A stretch of 64,000 bases of DNA from Mnemiopsis leidyi (Eukaryota > Ctenophora > Tentaculata > Lobata > Bolinopsidae): positions 228,498 through 292,497 of the forward strand of contig JH152806.1 in assembly GCA_000226015.1 (NCBI GenBank), written 5' to 3'. Made by a program: the position numbers and the translations under genes. Positions 12,064-22,793 of the stretch are shown piece by piece (positions within the stretch are counted from its first letter, which is position 1; every line of letters starts with the position of its first letter). Below the pieces are notes generated by a model. The model was not told where the DNA came from, did not search any database, and worked only from the letters and a program-made list of their open reading frames with translations.

Positions 12064-15000
12064 TCAAGGAGTAGTGAGAACAGAAGAACTTTTTATGACA
12101 GGTAAAGACATTCTCGGGAGTCGGGAGACAGCCCGTCTAGAGGGTCTTGGCACAAGCGATTGGAGTCTCTCCCGTTCTCTTAACTTGTTTACCAAAGTTT
12201 CTCCAGATGTTCGGTGTTGGGGCTTCTCCACGACGGACTGTCTGCGAGACTTTGTCAGAGACATCCTTGACAAGTTACTTCTGGAGGAATGAATAGATTT
12301 CAATGTTTTGCTGACTTGTACAGAACTGGGGGCTGCCGCCAGTTGTTTAGTCCGATATATTTCTTTGTAACCATGACTAACGGAGTAGTTAAAGCCACCG
12401 ATTTCAGTTCCTCTACAGAATTTGAACTTGTCTAAGTCTAAATATGAGACAGTCACTTGATTACTTCTTCTTTTTCTGATACTAGGAGGAATAGGCTTTA
12501 ACTTTCCTGACATTTTCTTGAGGATTTTTGTCTTCTTCTCTGAATCTGGCACATGCTTTGATATGCAAAATTTTTTCCAGAAAAAAAGCAATGACTGAAA
12601 AAGGCAGCTAGTGACCTCGTTAAAAAGACAGTACGCAATGTGAAGATTTTTTTGACTAAGCATGACGTCAACTGCAACTTGGCCGGGAATGTTAACCTGT
12701 AACCGTGGGGGCACGATAGAATCGAAAAATGTTTCGACAATCAAATTCAACTTGTCAAGAAGGCTTTGCTCTTCAGTCCCATCAAGTGATAGATCTTTTG
12801 CGACTTCTCTACTTGTCAGTAGCAAGTTCTTGTAAGCGAATATTTCTATCAAAAGGTACAGATCTTGTTGCAGTAAATTTGGATTTATAGCGAGGTTTTT
12901 TCCATAAACCTTGATTTTCCGTTCATCGCCTGTGGAATTCGATTCTTTTTGGTCTGAGAGATAATCTCTAAATTCCTCAAACTGTGAGGGGACGGAGAGA
13001 AAATCCAAAAAGTTTGAAATTTTCCAAATGAAATGTGACATGCGTTTACAAAAGATTTTGTTGAACGAAGTCGTTTTCCACATTGCTAATTCTTTGGCAG
13101 CATGAAAGCTGTCAAAATCAATGTCACTTCCTCGATACATAGTAGAAATATAAGATGTCCAAATGTTGGTATATATCCATTCGTGAACGACAGCACCCAT
13201 AAAGAGCAAAAATGTAGGGTTACTCGCTTTTTTCTTACTAATGATTTTAAGCCACTTATCTGGTAAGTGCATATCGTGCAAAATAGAATTTTTGCAAAAA
13301 ATGAAGTTCGAGCATAACCCTTTTGATAATTCACTGAAATCAGCTGAATCCATTTTATCCACTAATTCTTTCTGGGCAATAAGAAAATTTGCAACATTCA
13401 TCATATGTTCTTTTTCGGACCCTTTAAACTTCCGTATTATGAAACGCCTGAAATTCTTTATCGATGGATCCTGTAAAAACATATCATCAATAGATGGTGG
13501 TACTAAAGATTCAAGGTTTTTTGGTGACGACATCAGCAATGCATCATAGATATCAGTATTCTTCCGGGTTTGTTCTTCAATCTTAGACCCCCAGTCTATA
13601 AAGAAAACTTGCTCACATGAAACACTTTTCTTTTTGGGAGGTGTTTTCTTTGGTATCTTTTTTCTCTTAAAGCGATAGTTTTTTCTTACTGCGGTTTTCT
13701 CCACCACCATTGCCTCCTTATCTTTAGCTTTCTCCATTCTTTTTCTCATGATAAACATTTTCATTGTAATCATGGAGCTTAGAGTTAATAACGGCAATGA
13801 CAACTTTCTTATGGCAAAAGGGAAAACCATTTTCTCACATATATCGATAGCAACCCACAAACGTCTAGATAGAGGCGAAAATATAGTTTCTGTGATCAGA
13901 TTCGAGGATCTAGGTCTACCGAAAATTCTAGTTCTTTTATGGCAGCTTGCAATGAAAGACCCTGTTTTATCAGTATATTCAACCTTTTTGAGAGAAAAGT
14001 TTTCATCGTGGCCAGACATATAGTGATAAAAGTTTCGTGAGTCAAATTTGTAATATCTCTCTATCTCTTTTCTCAGCTTGGTAACAAGATGGTCCTGGAC
14101 AAGAGCCAAAATTTCGTCGTGGCAACCTGCCTCAACGAGCTTTTCTGCATATTTTTTAAGCAGTAATGGATCATACGGCTTGACAATTGGGTTTTCTGAA
14201 AAGAAATCTTGAATTAATTTAAATTTCAAGTGAAAGATATGCCAGGAATCGTGGTATTTCTTTATTTTGCGCAAACTTTCGTGGTATTGATGGTATGGAT
14301 CATCCTTTTTTACAGGCCATTCATCATGACAGCTTAAAAAGCCATTACCGCCAAAACTTTTGGCACAGGCACCTCTCCTACCACCCTCGTTGGTTAAGCA
14401 GCGCACGATTTCAATGTTTTCCCAGAGATTAAGATAGTCGACCAAATTTTCATTATTATTGATAGTTAAATAATTTTTGAAGGGTGCTCCAGCCAACTGG
14501 TCAGATGCTATGAGAGCAACATAAAACCTACCTTTATCTTGAAGTAGCATTGAGTCATTGGTCTTATCTTTGATTATTTGGTTTGAAATAGATCTCTGTT
14601 CCTGGTCGCTATTGCTAACTTGACTATATTTCTGTAAGGAGGAGGGGGACATTCGAATGAAGGCAGATGATTTTCTTCTCTGCATCATGTCTTCATACTT
14701 TGTCTTTCTCCTTATAGCAATCGACATATCTTTGTCAAGAACAACTGTAGACTGTTGGTCTAGAGATTTATGTCTTAGTTTTAATGTTGTTTTGCTGAAA
14801 GATGGAAGTGTCTGTATTTTCTTTTTGCTAACTCGTTCTTTAGAGAAAGTTTTATCAACATCTTTCATGCTCTTATCTTTCGGTAAATTTGCGGATTGAC
14901 TTGATAACTCGTTATCTGAAATTTTCATTGACGTGACTGATTTGATTGAAGAACTAATTGACACTTTATCCTTTGATGATTTGCTTGACTGTATGTCATT

Positions 15001-16749
15001 AGCACCTATGGTCTTAGCAACATTTTCCGTAGTGCTAAGGCTTTTGACATCTGGGCTGCTTCGATTGGAATGATTGCCCAATTGAAAAACTGCATTCTTA
15101 TCAATACTGACATCAATACTCGTAGAATAGTTTGATAACTGTGATTCGGTCCCATCTCGGCAAGAATTTGCCAATTTTCTTATTCTATCTACAGCTAGCT
15201 GATTAACATTAATAAACATTTCATCCGTCAAATTAATCAAAGATGTTGATCTTTTATCCAGTTCACATGGTCCTAGATCATTAACGTAAAGATTAGGTAC
15301 ACTGGCAGTTCTTTTAGGGTAAGGTTGTTCATCACTGTTTATAAATGTGCTGGCTAACCTGTCCTCCGGAGAGGACATAGTGATGTAACCACTGGTCTTC
15401 TGTGAGAGACGACTATGGCTTGTTATTTTGGGGTGAAGGTGGGGATAGCAAGTTTTTGGTCGCTTTTGGGTTTCACTTATAGACACCATTTTCTCAGAAA
15501 TCTGAGGTAAAGTGCTTTTGGAGCGCCCTGCAGCCAAAAGACCCGTTTCTGATGCAGAGGAATCATGATCATCAACCTCAATTGGAACATCCAAGTAATC
15601 ATTATCAACACAACCATCAGGCAGTGTGTTCAATGGACTATTAGGCCCATCATTTGGTTCACTTATACCAGGCACAGCAGTTGAGCAAGATTTGGTGTCA
15701 ACTGTTGATTCTAAGACGACCATGCATTTTTCTTTGCCATCTTTTTCTATCTCGTCAGCCAAATCAAATTTAATTTCATTTTCATCTTCTTCAATAAGGT
15801 GCAACAGATTTGGTAAGCAGTTGTGATACATTAAGTAGCGTTTACAGAAGTCATTTTTTAAAACATTCATTATGTCTTCTTGCAATTTGAAGAGCATATC
15901 ATTCTTAGACTTTGCTAAGGTCTTATTTTTCTTTTCAGATTGATTGACAAATGGATTTTGCAATAGTATGTCATAGCTACTTAAATAGTTTTCTTTACGA
16001 GTCAGAAGGCAAGAATTAAGTGACTTGTTAATTGTTTCATCAACAGCTGTCACAAGTTGGGTTTTGAATTGTTCAGGAAGCTTATTTTCTGGTGAACTGT
16101 AGCTATCAAGAATGGTCTTCATCATATCATTGTGTCCATGGTCTTTGTCAGTATGTCGTAGCCATTGTAAATCTAGCCATAATTCTATCATTGCCCCATC
16201 CACTGAGCTTCCAGCATATCGTATGAGCTTTTGAATGCCCTCAACAGTTCTCAAATCTCCAAACAGTGCAAGTTGCTTTTTGCTGTATTCAACAGAATCA
16301 TCAAAATCAAGAAATCTATTTTTTGAACAGAATGCATGGGTAAAAAGACAGAGCTGGTATAAGCGACTGGAAAGAAAGAAAGGCAGTCTGTTAGAGTAGA
16401 GCCACTTTAACACTCGATCCACTGAAAGACGATTTCCTGATCCTCGAGGAAGAGGAAAACATTGAAAAAAACACCCTTCATTGCTTTGTCTCACAGTACA
16501 TTGGTGTGCATGAATTGGCAGAAGCAAGTAGACATTAAAAAAATCTCTGAATACACTATCCATTAAAAGTAGTGATAATAACTCTGTATGTGCATTTTGA
16601 AGACCTCCAGTTGTAGGAGATTTGTGAGCAACAGGTGAATAACATGCTATCTTCTCTGGTAAATCAAGAAGTGAAAAATGTCTAACTGCAGTAGACAAAT
16701 GAATTTCGTCTGAGAATAACTTTTCATTGTTTCTGATTTCGTCATTCAT
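12064..16749 (-). CDS. RGS22: RGS22-like regulator of G-protein signalling, single exon, 1561 aa
   Basis: One uninterrupted frame from ATG at 16749 to TAG at 12064. The N-terminus has a region like the start of RGS22 (LLSLLLMDSVFRDFFNVYLLLP, about residues 60-85). The middle (about 330-720) is low-complexity and Ser/Lys-rich. RGS-type helical folds follow near residues 740-900 (GAPFKNYLTINNNENLVDYL, NPIVKPYDPLLLKKYAEKLV) and 1100-1430 (VPPSIDDMFLQDPSIKNFRRF, QFEEFRDYLSDQ). The C-terminus is basic. RGS domains speed GTP hydrolysis by G-alpha subunits; vertebrate RGS22 is large, has several divergent RGS domains and is linked to testis and cilia. Assignment rests on domain spacing and scattered motifs, not an alignment. 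It is intronless, unlike every other long gene here. Confidence 0.75.
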   Translation of the reverse strand: MNDEIRNNEKLFSDEIHLSTAVRHFSLLDLPEKIACYSPVAHKSPTTGGLQNAHTELLSLLLMDSVFRDFFNVYLLLPIHAHQCTVRQSNEGCFFQCFPLPRGSGNRLSVDRVLKWLYSNRLPFFLSSRLYQLCLFTHAFCSKNRFLDFDDSVEYSKKQLALFGDLRTVEGIQKLIRYAGSSVDGAMIELWLDLQWLRHTDKDHGHNDMMKTILDSYSSPENKLPEQFKTQLVTAVDETINKSLNSCLLTRKENYLSSYDILLQNPFVNQSEKKNKTLAKSKNDMLFKLQEDIMNVLKNDFCKRYLMYHNCLPNLLHLIEEDENEIKFDLADEIEKDGKEKCMVVLESTVDTKSCSTAVPGISEPNDGPNSPLNTLPDGCVDNDYLDVPIEVDDHDSSASETGLLAAGRSKSTLPQISEKMVSISETQKRPKTCYPHLHPKITSHSRLSQKTSGYITMSSPEDRLASTFINSDEQPYPKRTASVPNLYVNDLGPCELDKRSTSLINLTDEMFINVNQLAVDRIRKLANSCRDGTESQLSNYSTSIDVSIDKNAVFQLGNHSNRSSPDVKSLSTTENVAKTIGANDIQSSKSSKDKVSISSSIKSVTSMKISDNELSSQSANLPKDKSMKDVDKTFSKERVSKKKIQTLPSFSKTTLKLRHKSLDQQSTVVLDKDMSIAIRRKTKYEDMMQRRKSSAFIRMSPSSLQKYSQVSNSDQEQRSISNQIIKDKTNDSMLLQDKGRFYVALIASDQLAGAPFKNYLTINNNENLVDYLNLWENIEIVRCLTNEGGRRGACAKSFGGNGFLSCHDEWPVKKDDPYHQYHESLRKIKKYHDSWHIFHLKFKLIQDFFSENPIVKPYDPLLLKKYAEKLVEAGCHDEILALVQDHLVTKLRKEIERYYKFDSRNFYHYMSGHDENFSLKKVEYTDKTGSFIASCHKRTRIFGRPRSSNLITETIFSPLSRRLWVAIDICEKMVFPFAIRKLSLPLLTLSSMITMKMFIMRKRMEKAKDKEAMVVEKTAVRKNYRFKRKKIPKKTPPKKKSVSCEQVFFIDWGSKIEEQTRKNTDIYDALLMSSPKNLESLVPPSIDDMFLQDPSIKNFRRFIIRKFKGSEKEHMMNVANFLIAQKELVDKMDSADFSELSKGLCSNFIFCKNSILHDMHLPDKWLKIISKKKASNPTFLLFMGAVVHEWIYTNIWTSYISTMYRGSDIDFDSFHAAKELAMWKTTSFNKIFCKRMSHFIWKISNFLDFLSVPSQFEEFRDYLSDQKESNSTGDERKIKVYGKNLAINPNLLQQDLYLLIEIFAYKNLLLTSREVAKDLSLDGTEEQSLLDKLNLIVETFFDSIVPPRLQVNIPGQVAVDVMLSQKNLHIAYCLFNEVTSCLFQSLLFFWKKFCISKHVPDSEKKTKILKKMSGKLKPIPPSIRKRRSNQVTVSYLDLDKFKFCRGTEIGGFNYSVSHGYKEIYRTKQLAAAPSSVQVSKTLKSIHSSRSNLSRMSLTKSRRQSVVEKPQHRTSGETLVNKLRERERLQSLVPRPSRRAVSRLPRMSLPVIKSSSVLTTP

Positions 16750-18390
16750 AAGAAAATTCTTCTGAAAAATATTGTCAGTTAAGTTTTATCTCAACACATA
16801 AGCTTAGAATAAGTATATTGCAAAAGAATAGGCCCAGATAACGTGTCCAAGATTTCTAACCCTTGTGCGGGCCTCTGAAAATCAACAACTAAAATTTATT
16901 ATCTGTCGTTTATCTTCTGAAATGATATTGATGAATTAAACATGGAATTGAATTTGATAAATCAAACATTTATATTAACATGTTTGACAGCGTTTTGTTT
17001 TTATCAGTATTTATGTTTTATTAGATAAGATTCAGTCGAATAATTTATATGTTTATATAGTTGTTTAAGAATTATGCTTGTTGCCTGTCACCTGACAATA
17101 AACTTTCAGCCAGAAGATGACAGGTGTTATACCTATTGAAATATTGCAGAACAGTGTCTAATTTGGTACAGAAACGATGCTTACATACCTTATAGTCCTA
17201 TTTATAACAAAAATAACATGCATCAATATTGGGCATCTATAAGTAGAACTTTAACTTTGTGCACTTGACAGTTATCATCATGAGACAAAGGGAGAACCCT
17301 TTGTAGCTAGAAAAAGGTTTATTAACATTAATTGGGATTGAAATTTTGGTATTTTAGATTTACATGTTTGAATGTTTAAAGCTTTTAAGAAATTTTGGGA
17401 GATAAGGTGTGATGATGCCGGCATCATTATTTGTTATTTACTTTATTTATTTCATAAAATTCCAAAAATGGCCCTACTTGCAATTAGCATGCATGTGGGC
17501 ATCATTCCTAAATTACGGAATATGGTCACGATAGACAAACAGACAAACAGATTTGAGACACTATAATGAATATAGACTATAATAGTTACACTTTATTCGC
17601 AACACAATGTACTTTTTATCTAAATGAATGGAGTCATACTGTTTTGCAGTAATAATGTGTGGTGGAAACAACAGGGGGAGAATATACGAAATGTGCAAGA
17701 ATAGTGAGTATTCCAAAATGATAAGGTAGATACTCAGTCCTATCATTTCTCATATGGATCCCACACACCAAAGCAGTTGTCATTCCTATAGCTATGTATA
17801 TTGACCAATTTATGTGCAATATGCAATGCAACCTCCAAGACAACAATGTTGACGATAGGCTATTTCTAAGCCTTTGAAGTGCCTTAAACCTGCTTCCCAA
17901 TAAAAGGTCATATATACATCAACCATGAAACTAGCAAACTGGCCCCAGAAAACTAGTCTGCATGCAAGTGTTATGATATTGCCTAGTGGGTAATAGACTC
18001 TTGGTTTGGTGTTCCAGGTTGCCATGTCAGCTACATGAAATTATATACAACCTAATAAGACTGGACAGTCATGCCGTCTAAGGACCATGCATGAATACAT
18101 ATCCAGAATCAATATCTGGTCAGTGGTCAGGGTTGCAGAGGCAACATATGCCATGGCCATGGTTTCCAATTTATAGTGCCCACTGGTGAGAGAATGGATT
18201 GTTTCAGATGCTTGGAGCTGAGGATGAAAAGCCATTCCTGATTCTGGTCAATCGCATGTTAACCAGCCCCGAAGCTATTTCAGGTGTGACATGCAAAGGA
18301 ACTCTCATTTTGGAAAAATTGTTAAATAAAAATTTGATACTTTCAAAATTTGATACTTTCAACACTACTATTATACAAATAATTTGAGGT
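16750..18390. other. Intergenic, repeat-rich
   Basis: Upstream of the RGS22-like gene. It holds the left copy of a direct repeat with a palindrome (about 17383-17450) and a stretch at 17600-18240 with several overlapping short minus-strand ORFs in different frames. That mosaic looks like a decayed repeat copy, but no family is recognised. Confidence 0.5.
17383..17450 (+). repeat. Direct repeat, left copy, with 16-bp perfect palindrome
   Basis: This block (AAATTTTGGGAGATAAGG then TGTGATGATGCCGGCATCAT and an ATT-rich tail) recurs at about 19643-19712 with few changes. The core ATGATGCCGGCATCAT is a perfect palindrome, able to form a hairpin. Confidence 0.8.
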
Positions 18391-19593
18391 ATGTCCGGTG
18401 TCGATGACAAGTTGAACAAGATGGAGAAGAAACGTGTTGGCAGACCAAAGAAGGTTGTTAAGAGTCCAAAAAAGAAGCCGGCTCAAGACTCAGGTGAAGT
18501 TCAATCAAATGACTTTGACTACTGTCCTTGTAAGGAATATTTAGAGGATGAACTTTCATTGGAGTGTNNNNNNNNNNNNNNNNNNNNNNNNNNNNNNNNN
18601 NNNNNNNNNNNNNNNNNNNNNNNNNNNNNNNNNNNNNNNNNNNNNNNNNNNNNNNNNNNNNNNNNNNNNNNNNNNNNNNNNNNNNNNNNNNNNNNNNNNN
18701 NNNNNNNNNNNNNNNNNNNNNNNNNNNNNNNNNNNNNNNNNNNNNNNNNNNNNNNNNNNNNNNNNNNNNNNNNNNNNNNNNNNNNNNNNNNNNNNNNNNN
18801 NNNNNNNNNNNNNNNNNNNNNNNNNNNNNNNNNNNNNNNNNNNNNNNNNNNNNNNNNNNNNNNNNNNNNNNNNNNNNNNNNNNNNNNNNNNNNNNNNNNN
18901 NNNNNNNNNNNNNNNNNNNNNNNNNNNNNNNNNNNNNNNNNNNNNNNNNNNNNNNNNNNNNNNNNNNNNNNNNNNNNNNNNNNNNNNNNNNNNNNNNNNN
19001 NNNNNNNNNNNNNNNNNNNNNNNNNNNNNNNNNNNNNNNNNNNNNNNNNNNNNNNNNNNNNNNNNNNNNNNNNNNNNNNNNNNNNNNNNNNNNNNNNNNN
19101 NNNNNNNNNNNNNNNNNNNNNNNNNNNNNNNNNNNNNNNNNNNNNNNNNNNNNNNNNNNNNNNNNNNNNNNNNNNNNNNNNNNNNNNNNNNNNNNNNNNN
19201 NNNNNNNNNNNNNNNNNNNNNNNNNNNNNNNNNNNNNNNNNNNNNNNNNNNNNNNNNNNNNNNNNNNNNNNNNNNNNNNNNNNNNNNNNNNNNNNNNNNN
19301 NNNNNNNNNNNNNNNNNNNNNNNNNNNNNNNNNNNNNNNNNNNNNNNNNNNNNNNNNNNNNNNNNNNNNNNNNNNNNNNNNNNNNNNNNNNNNNNNNNNN
19401 NNNNNNNTTAGAGAGGTTTAAGAGTAAAACTAAAGCGTTTGGTATATATGGCAGTGGAAACTTTTGGGAACTTTCTGATGAAGTTTTAAATCGAATTGAA
19501 AGTGGAAATTATTTGGAGAACAAGTTAAAACACAACAGCTTTCTTCAAGATAACCCATTTGTGGCTAAGAAGAAGTTCATTAATATTTATTAG
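18391..19593 (+). CDS. Partial ORF interrupted by an assembly gap; possible mobile-element protein
   Basis: The readable N-terminus is basic and has an AT-hook-like GRPKK motif (KRVGRPKKVVKSPKKK), then a Cys cluster (CPCKEYLEDELSLEC) that resembles the start of a PHD-type zinc finger. After 840 unknown bases a frame resumes (GNFWELSDEVLNRIESGNYL) and stops at 19593. Whether the two ends share a frame depends on the true gap length. Flanking 60-70 bp direct repeats at 17.4 and 19.65 kb suggest that the ORF sits inside a mobile element. The family is not identified and the function is unknown. Confidence 0.4.
   Translation: MSGVDDKLNKMEKKRVGRPKKVVKSPKKKPAQDSGEVQSNDFDYCPCKEYLEDELSLECXXXXXXXXXXXXXXXXXXXXXXXXXXXXXXXXXXXXXXXXXXXXXXXXXXXXXXXXXXXXXXXXXXXXXXXXXXXXXXXXXXXXXXXXXXXXXXXXXXXXXXXXXXXXXXXXXXXXXXXXXXXXXXXXXXXXXXXXXXXXXXXXXXXXXXXXXXXXXXXXXXXXXXXXXXXXXXXXXXXXXXXXXXXXXXXXXXXXXXXXXXXXXXXXXXXXXXXXXXXXXXXXXXXXXXXXXXXXXXXXXXXXXXXXXXXXXXXXXXXXXXXXXXXXXXXXXXXXXXXXLERFKSKTKAFGIYGSGNFWELSDEVLNRIESGNYLENKLKHNSFLQDNPFVAKKKFINIY
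18568..19407. other. Assembly gap (840 N)
   Basis: A run of N. Any frame reported across it is artificial. The gap falls inside the putative mobile-element ORF, which fits a collapsed repeat. Confidence 1.
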
Positions 19594-19642
19594 TTTTTAA
19601 TACTTCTTTTTATAAAATTTGTTAATTAATTTTAAGGTTTTT

Positions 19643-19712
19643 TGAAATTTTTAGGAGATTATGTGTGATGATGCTGGCATCATTATTTATTATTTATTTT
19701 TTATTTATTACT
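19643..19712 (+). repeat. Direct repeat, right copy, imperfect palindrome
   Basis: It matches 17383-17450: GAAATTTTTAGGAGATTATG, then TGTGATGATGCTGGCATCAT and an ATT-rich tail. One base breaks the palindrome (GCTGGC for GCCGGC). The two copies lie about 2.26 kb apart in the same orientation, one on each side of the partial ORF. Confidence 0.8.
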
Positions 19713-21384
19713 ATGCAATAATAAACGGTGCTTTGACCTTAAACTTTATATACACTAAACTATATGATTCAGCAAAGGATGGGCACTCAAACTTACCAGT
19801 CTGTTTTCTCCTGTTTCGATCTGAATTCATCAGACGTAAAAGTAAAAATCGATTGCTTATTGGACCTTCAATGCCCCACAAAGCCATAAACTTGTCTTTT
19901 TAAATTGATTAAAACTGTAATTTTCAGAATATCTTAATTTTGAGAGGTATGGATGAGATAATTTTCCCTCCCCTTGGTGTTTATCAGGTATATCTATCTT
20001 TTGTTTTAATCTTGAGTAGAGATCAAAACACAGTAGCGAGAAATGAATGCACCCCTCAACATTGGCACTGCCTGAATTCCGAAATGGTCAGAACGTCTTT
20101 ATTTACTGGCATTACCTTTCACATTTCAGCATTACCTTCTGATCCTCCTAAGAAGACTAGATTTTTAAATTTTTGATTATTGTAATGTTACCATCAACAG
20201 TTCACATCCCATCTACATCAGCCCTCACAAGGACTGACACCACCCTACTCCGTATTTAAGGCTCGCCTCACTCTTCACCTCTAGCTGACGACAATTAACA
20301 CATGTTTATTGAAAGCTTCTGCTTTCTATTTATGTCTATAAACTCCCCCGGCCGTCCTTATTTAACCCTCAATGACAGTTTTCTCATTTGACTGAGTCGG
20401 CCCAAGAAGATTGCATAGGCAAATGCCATTAGCGCACTTTTCTAGGAATGGCAGATAAAATACATAATTTTAAAACAAATACGTAATTTACCTGTAATGT
20501 GTCAGACGGTCAAGAAAGAGTACAAAGATAGAGGGGGCTAAGCGTCATGTTAACAGATTACTTTGCTTATTGAGCAGTGGCGTAATGACCGCCCCCGCTA
20601 ACCCCACTAGCGGGGGTCGGCACCTTCAACCTTAGGGGGCAGCCTAGTGCTGCCTACACATGATCCAACCGCTTTGATCTTAGCTGAATCAGTGGCGTTG
20701 TAGCAGTAAAAAGGCGTCCATAAGTGGCGCCCCTGCTGTAAGAGCTTACTGAGAGCTTTTTGTGATATGTTCAAAAAATCTAAATAAATAGTGAAGTTAT
20801 TAAACTAAACACGCGATTTTGCTAGTCGTGCAGTTAATCTTGCAAAGATCTTGAAAAGATTTGACTTAATGTACTGACAAATTCACTCAAATAAAATGCA
20901 CATTAATTATTTTAATATACTAAATACTTGTCACGTTTAAAGAGATTACTTAGCTAAAGAGTTCGAGTAAAAAACAGAGTCATATGAGTATGGTATATGA
21001 CTAAGATAAGTGAAAGAGAAAAAAGAGAGACCTAGTCACTATATTGTATATAGAAAATGCTAGGATCCAGAAGTTCAAGGATGTTTGGATCCAGAAGTTC
21101 AAATGGAATAGCAATTTAATACAGACTTTTTAGAAATCTGGTCACAGAGGAAACGAGATGTCATTCTACATGTCTTTAAGATCAGCCTTGCTTTGCGTTG
21201 CGGCCCAAGTCAGGCTCGCCTGAGGACCCCAGTCTTTGTTGCTTTGCAGCAAAGACTAAGGGGAACGTAGAGAGAGCCGCGCAGCGCCCGGGACCCTTTT
21301 GCGCGCGTAACAGCCTTGCTAAGCCAACATTCACCTTACCAGATGCTTATGCCGCGTGCGGCTAGGATAAGCCTCCGGCGGCGC

Positions 21385-21460
21385 AAAATGGCTTTGGTTA
21401 GAGCAAAGGCTTTGCTGCAAAGCCAAGATAGCCCTGTGGCGGTTCGAGCCCGTCCTAATT
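21385..21460 (+). mobile_element. tRNA-derived SINE-like head
   Basis: An A-box-like TGGCTTTGGTTAGAGC is followed by an anticodon-arm-like GGCTT-TGCTGCA-AAGCC and a B-box-like GGTTCGAGCCC at about 21440-21450. The spacing fits a tRNA-type RNA polymerase III promoter. The GC-rich tail downstream could be the SINE body. Limits are not defined. Confidence 0.45.
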
Positions 21461-22793
21461 TTCCGCTTTATCTTTAAGCTTGCACAGGGATATTATACGT
21501 GTTTTGCAAGTAGCAGCCGCGAGCCTAGCGTGCGTGAGCACCTGGTTAGATGAACGTAACCCTTGTCGAGGTGTTATACCCAACTTGCGCGGATATGATA
21601 TCATCTAGTCGTCAAATGAATCGAACCCCGGCTAGATAAATCCTAAAAACCTCGTAAGGTGATAACATACTGTTGCAGCTATTACATATAACGCGCTCTC
21701 ATGCATTTCTGGATATGATAGTTCTAGTTATTAACATTATGATAATTATTCCCGCGGGCTTCGGATAGTTTTCATCTCAATTTCACAATCCGTGTAAATT
21801 AATGGTTGTCGCGGCGATACCCGACTCTCTTGTCTCACGTTGTGACTCTTTTCAAAAAAATTTTTAATGCAAGCTTCGCGGCAGCCTAGCAGGGCTTGTC
21901 AACGTGTATCAACTACTCTCGCAGCTAACTCTCGCGCTGCCGTACAATTAATATCAATAATATGGCTGTTTAATAATATAAGTGTAAACATTTAAGTTGA
22001 ACTATTAAGTATTAAATAATATTTATATCATTCCATGTTTAATTTCACAACAAGAGAAACAATGAGCATCAATTTTAATTTTCTAAAACCCGACAATTCG
22101 TCATTTGTTTCATTAACAATTGATGATAAATGGTAGCCGTAGAGAAATTGTGACACCAACAGCAAATTAATTTTAAAACATTAATAATAAAATCATTCTG
22201 CATACTTAATAATAATTCATTTTTAATTGACTAATACTTATAGTTATGTCATCAGATGGGGTACTGTAAAATCTTGCAGTTATACCGGACTCTCTCAGTA
22301 AAGACTGTAGCTCATAGACTAAGACAGTAGACATAAGTGCGACCTTAAAGCTGAACAAGTAAAAGTAAAAGTAAAACCAAATCGTTTCGTTAGACGTAAC
22401 GGAAATCATCTCGTATTTGCACTAAGTAAACAGTGATTCAGCAAACTGCTTCAAAATCATAGTCATAGTAATACTCCTGAGTGCTAATCCAAGTTATAAA
22501 ACCATTAAAATTAAAGTTGATATCCATACCCCTGTGATCAAAGCCTGAACACAGAATGAAAAGAATTAAGTTTAACCACAGCCGTTAAATCTTATAAATA
22601 GCACATCCATGAAATTGAATGATGAAGTTTAACTTTAAGTAGCACTCAACTGGTGGCGGTTACCGGGCGCTGCGTGACTTTCTCTATAAAAAAGGAGCTG
22701 AGGTAACGTGGCTCAAGTGGTGGTTACAGTCTGACAAAATCCTACCTAAGTACTTATTTTCCGGAGAAGATAACAAATGCGAACAACAACGAA

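Larger units (their letters stand above)
19594..22793. other. Gene-free repeat-rich stretch
   Basis: It contains the right copy of the palindromic direct repeat (19643-19712), two CAGTGGCGT motifs at about 20574 and 20690 that resemble hAT-type termini, a GC-rich hairpin (CCCGCTAACCCCACTAGCGGG near 20592), and a GC-rich block at 21180-21930. In that block a second hairpin (AGTCTTTGTTGC...GCAGCAAAGACT, about 21231-21257) and tRNA-like promoter boxes occur. No gene is supported. Confidence 0.6.

Noticed and set aside
17561-18235. Overlapping minus-strand ORFs (61-88 aa) as a membrane protein gene
   Set aside because: Frames shift repeatedly without splice sites and no helix pattern is consistent; more like decayed repeat sequence.
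18548-19421. Long open frames across the N run
   Set aside because: They exist only because N codons are never read as stops.
20574-20760. Complete hAT element from the CAGTGGCGT motifs
   Set aside because: Both motifs point the same way and no inverted CGCCACTG end or 8-bp duplication was found.
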